A stretch of 6,787 nt of DNA from Thermoplasmatota archaeon (lineage in GTDB: Archaea; Thermoplasmatota; Thermoplasmata; RBG-16-68-12; JAGMCJ01): the NCBI GenBank assembly GCA_022848825.1, contig JAJISH010000163.1, positions 1-6,787 on the forward strand. Direction: 5' to 3'. Made by a program: the position numbers and the translations under genes. The notes under the pieces are model-generated. The model searched no databases. It saw only the letters and a list, made by a program, of their open reading frames with translations, and had not been told where the DNA came from. Within the stretch, counting starts at the first letter, position 1. Every line of letters starts with the position of its first letter. This document shows positions 5,449 through 6,787 of the stretch, piece after piece.

Positions 5449-5655
5449 ATGAAGGTCCACGTCGAACTGCTGCCTTCGGGCGAGAGGAAGACGATGAAGT
5501 TCCCAGACGAGGCCAGTGGATTCGATGTCGTCCACGCGCTTGATCTGAAGCCGGACGCCCACATCCTGGTGAGGGATGGCAGCCCGGTCCCCATGGACGT
5601 CGTCCTGAACAACGGTGACAGGGTCAAGCTCATCAAGGTCGCGTCTGGCGGGTGA
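5449..5655 (+). CDS. ThiS/MoaD/SAMP-like ubiquitin-fold sulfur carrier or modifier
   Basis: This 68-residue protein has the size and pattern of the beta-grasp sulfur carriers. There is a first hairpin (MKVHVELLPSGERKTMKFP), a helix (about 24-32, FDVVHALDL), a strand ILVRDGSPVP, and the late turn NNGDRVKLIKVASGG. The C-terminal Gly-Gly is the site that an E1-like enzyme adenylates and converts to a thiocarboxylate or conjugates to lysines. Family members serve thiamine or molybdopterin synthesis, tRNA thiolation, or protein tagging (SAMPs). No partner gene in the window selects among these. The gene is divergent from tRNA-Ser and lies 37 bases before gcvPA on the same strand. gcvPA has its own TATA-like box, so the pair need not be co-transcribed. 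G-rich and C-ending codons match the host-like right flank. Confidence 0.85.
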   Translation: MKVHVELLPSGERKTMKFPDEASGFDVVHALDLKPDAHILVRDGSPVPMDVVLNNGDRVKLIKVASGG

Positions 5656-5656
5656 A

Positions 5657-5665
5657 GATTTATAG
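5657..5665 (+). promoter_or_regulatory. TATA box for gcvPA
   Basis: GATTTATAG starts just after the stop codon of the ubiquitin-like gene and is centred about 31 bases before the gcvPA ATG. This predicts a start of transcription within a few bases of the ATG, that is a leaderless mRNA. A GAGGG at 5683-5687 could act as a ribosome site if transcripts begin upstream. Confidence 0.5.
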
Positions 5666-5692
5666 TGCATAGGCAATTCCTAGAGGGTTTAC

Positions 5693-6787
5693 ATGGACTC
5701 AGAGGAAGAGATGCTCAGGTCGCTGGGCATGAAATCCATCGACGAGCTCTTCGAGGACATCCCCGAGGAAATCAGGGTCGAGGAGATCGGCCTGCCCCCT
5801 GGCAAGAGCGAGATGGAGGTCCTCAACGAGGTCGGGGCAGTGCTCTCCAGGAACAAGAGCATCAGCGAGATGCCGGCCTTTCTGGGCGGAGGGGTGTACA
5901 ACCACTACGTGCCCGCGCTCGTCGATGAGATCCTCTCCCGCTCGGAGTTCTACACGTCCTACACGCCTTACCAGCCCGAGGCCAGCCAGGGAATGCTGCA
6001 GGCGCTCTTCGAGTACCAGAGCATGATATGCGAGCTCACGGGGATGGAGGCGGCGAACACGTCCATGTACGACTGGTCGACCGCCATCGGGGAGGCAGCG
6101 CTCATGGCCGCCCGCCTGACCCGCAAGAGAGAGATAGTCGTCCCGAGGGCGATGCACTGGGACAAGCACAGTGTCCTGGCCAACTACTGCAAGGGGCCTG
6201 GGATAAGGGTCAGGGCGTTCGACTACGACAAGGAGACGGGCAAGATAGACGTCGAGCACCTGAGCAACCTCGTCTCCGACCAGACGGCGGGCGTGTACTT
6301 CGAGAGTCCCAACTTCTTCGGCATTATCGAGGACGAGCTCGACGCTGTGAGGGACGTCTCAGGGGACGCCATGCTCATAGCGGGCGTCAACCCCATATCC
6401 CTCGCGCTGCTGAAGCCGCCGGGGGACCACGGCGCCGACATCGTCGTCGGCGAAGGTCAGATGCTCGGCTCCTATCCGAGCTTTGGCGGGCCGCTCCTGG
6501 GGATATTCGCATGCCTCCAGAAGCACGTGAGGAAGATGCCCGGGCGGGTGATCGGGATCACCGATGACGCCGACGGCAACCGGGCATTCTGCATGACCCT
6601 GCAGACGAGGGAGCAGCACATCAGGCGGGAGAAGGCGACGAGCAACATCTGCTCGAACGAGTCCCTGATGGCAATCGCCTCCGCGGTCTACATCTCGGTC
6701 CTGGGAAGGAACGGGCTCAGGAAGGTCGCCAACGAGTGCGTTGCGCGGACACGGGAGGCGGCGAGGCGAAACGGCACGTTCGACGAC
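5693..6787 (+). CDS. gcvPA: Glycine dehydrogenase (decarboxylating) subunit 1, partial at right edge
   Basis: This is the N-terminal half-type P-protein of the glycine cleavage system. With subunit 2 (GcvPB) it decarboxylates glycine and passes the aminomethyl group to the lipoyl arm of GcvH. The lysine that binds PLP lies in subunit 2, so none is expected here. The frame gives 365 residues before the window ends; the family is usually near 450, so about a fifth is missing. Hallmarks in order: FLGGGVYNHYVPA (63-75), SRSEFYTSYTPYQPE (82-96), ELTGMEAANTSMYD (114-127), ESPNFFGIIED (204-214), ADIVVGEGQ (248-256), KMPGR (281-285) and TREQHIRREKATSNIC (305-320). ATG at 5693 is preferred because it follows a TATA box at leaderless distance and gives the usual N-terminus. 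One deviation is Trp128 after Met-Tyr-Asp, where I recall Gly as usual. gcvPB is expected downstream, outside the window. Confidence 0.95.
   Translation, partial: MDSEEEMLRSLGMKSIDELFEDIPEEIRVEEIGLPPGKSEMEVLNEVGAVLSRNKSISEMPAFLGGGVYNHYVPALVDEILSRSEFYTSYTPYQPEASQGMLQALFEYQSMICELTGMEAANTSMYDWSTAIGEAALMAARLTRKREIVVPRAMHWDKHSVLANYCKGPGIRVRAFDYDKETGKIDVEHLSNLVSDQTAGVYFESPNFFGIIEDELDAVRDVSGDAMLIAGVNPISLALLKPPGDHGADIVVGEGQMLGSYPSFGGPLLGIFACLQKHVRKMPGRVIGITDDADGNRAFCMTLQTREQHIRREKATSNICSNESLMAIASAVYISVLGRNGLRKVANECVARTREAARRNGTFDD

Noticed and set aside
5699..6259. 186-codon minus-strand open frame over gcvPA
   Set aside because: It is a shadow of a high-G+C gene; gcvPA is unmistakable in the sense frame.
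6028..6567. 179-codon plus-strand open frame in another phase over gcvPA
   Set aside because: Arg/Gly/Pro-rich text typical of off-frame reading of G+C-rich coding DNA.

Overview
The window looks archaeal. A serine tRNA carries a canonical bulge-helix-bulge intron and has no encoded CCA. The glycine decarboxylase is the split (subunit 1) form. A small ubiquitin-like protein ends in Gly-Gly, and several genes have TATA-like boxes about 25-35 bases before their starts with no clear Shine-Dalgarno site. A Thermoplasmatota-like lineage is my best guess, but this is an inference; no rRNA or other taxonomic marker is present.

Layout, left to right. 1-490 (+): an RNase III-fold protein cut at the window edge, with no dsRNA-binding domain and with key catalytic acids replaced. 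626-1252 (-): a small membrane-anchored protein with a C-terminal beta-rich domain. 1500-2516 (+): a membrane-anchored zinc metallopeptidase with the motif HExxHxxGxxD and a Met-turn. 2705-3598 (-): a 297-residue protein of unknown function with a basic coiled-coil middle and a helical C-terminus faintly like HEPN/Abi-type domains. 3599-4066: about 470 bases with no convincing gene. 4067-5257 (-): a complete tyrosine recombinase with a zinc-ribbon tail. 5300-5404 (-): tRNA-Ser(CGA) with an 18-base intron, 42 bases upstream of the recombinase gene on the same strand. 5449-5655 (+): a ThiS/MoaD/SAMP-like sulfur carrier or modifier. 5693-6787 (+): gcvPA, running off the right edge.

The tRNA-recombinase pair is the classic edge of an integrated element, with the element extending leftward from the tRNA 3' end. 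Hand-counted 60-base samples agree in part: gcvPA is about 62% G+C and the RNase III-like gene about 60%, while the membrane protein, the peptidase and the recombinase are about 47-52%. The segment from roughly 490 to 5300 may therefore be foreign DNA between host-like flanks, or the left part of a longer island. I found no second attachment site by eye. The two right-hand genes look like ordinary metabolism. The left-hand genes (membrane protein, surface peptidase, unknown protein, recombinase) look like accessory cargo. No CRISPR array, insertion sequence or rRNA was seen.
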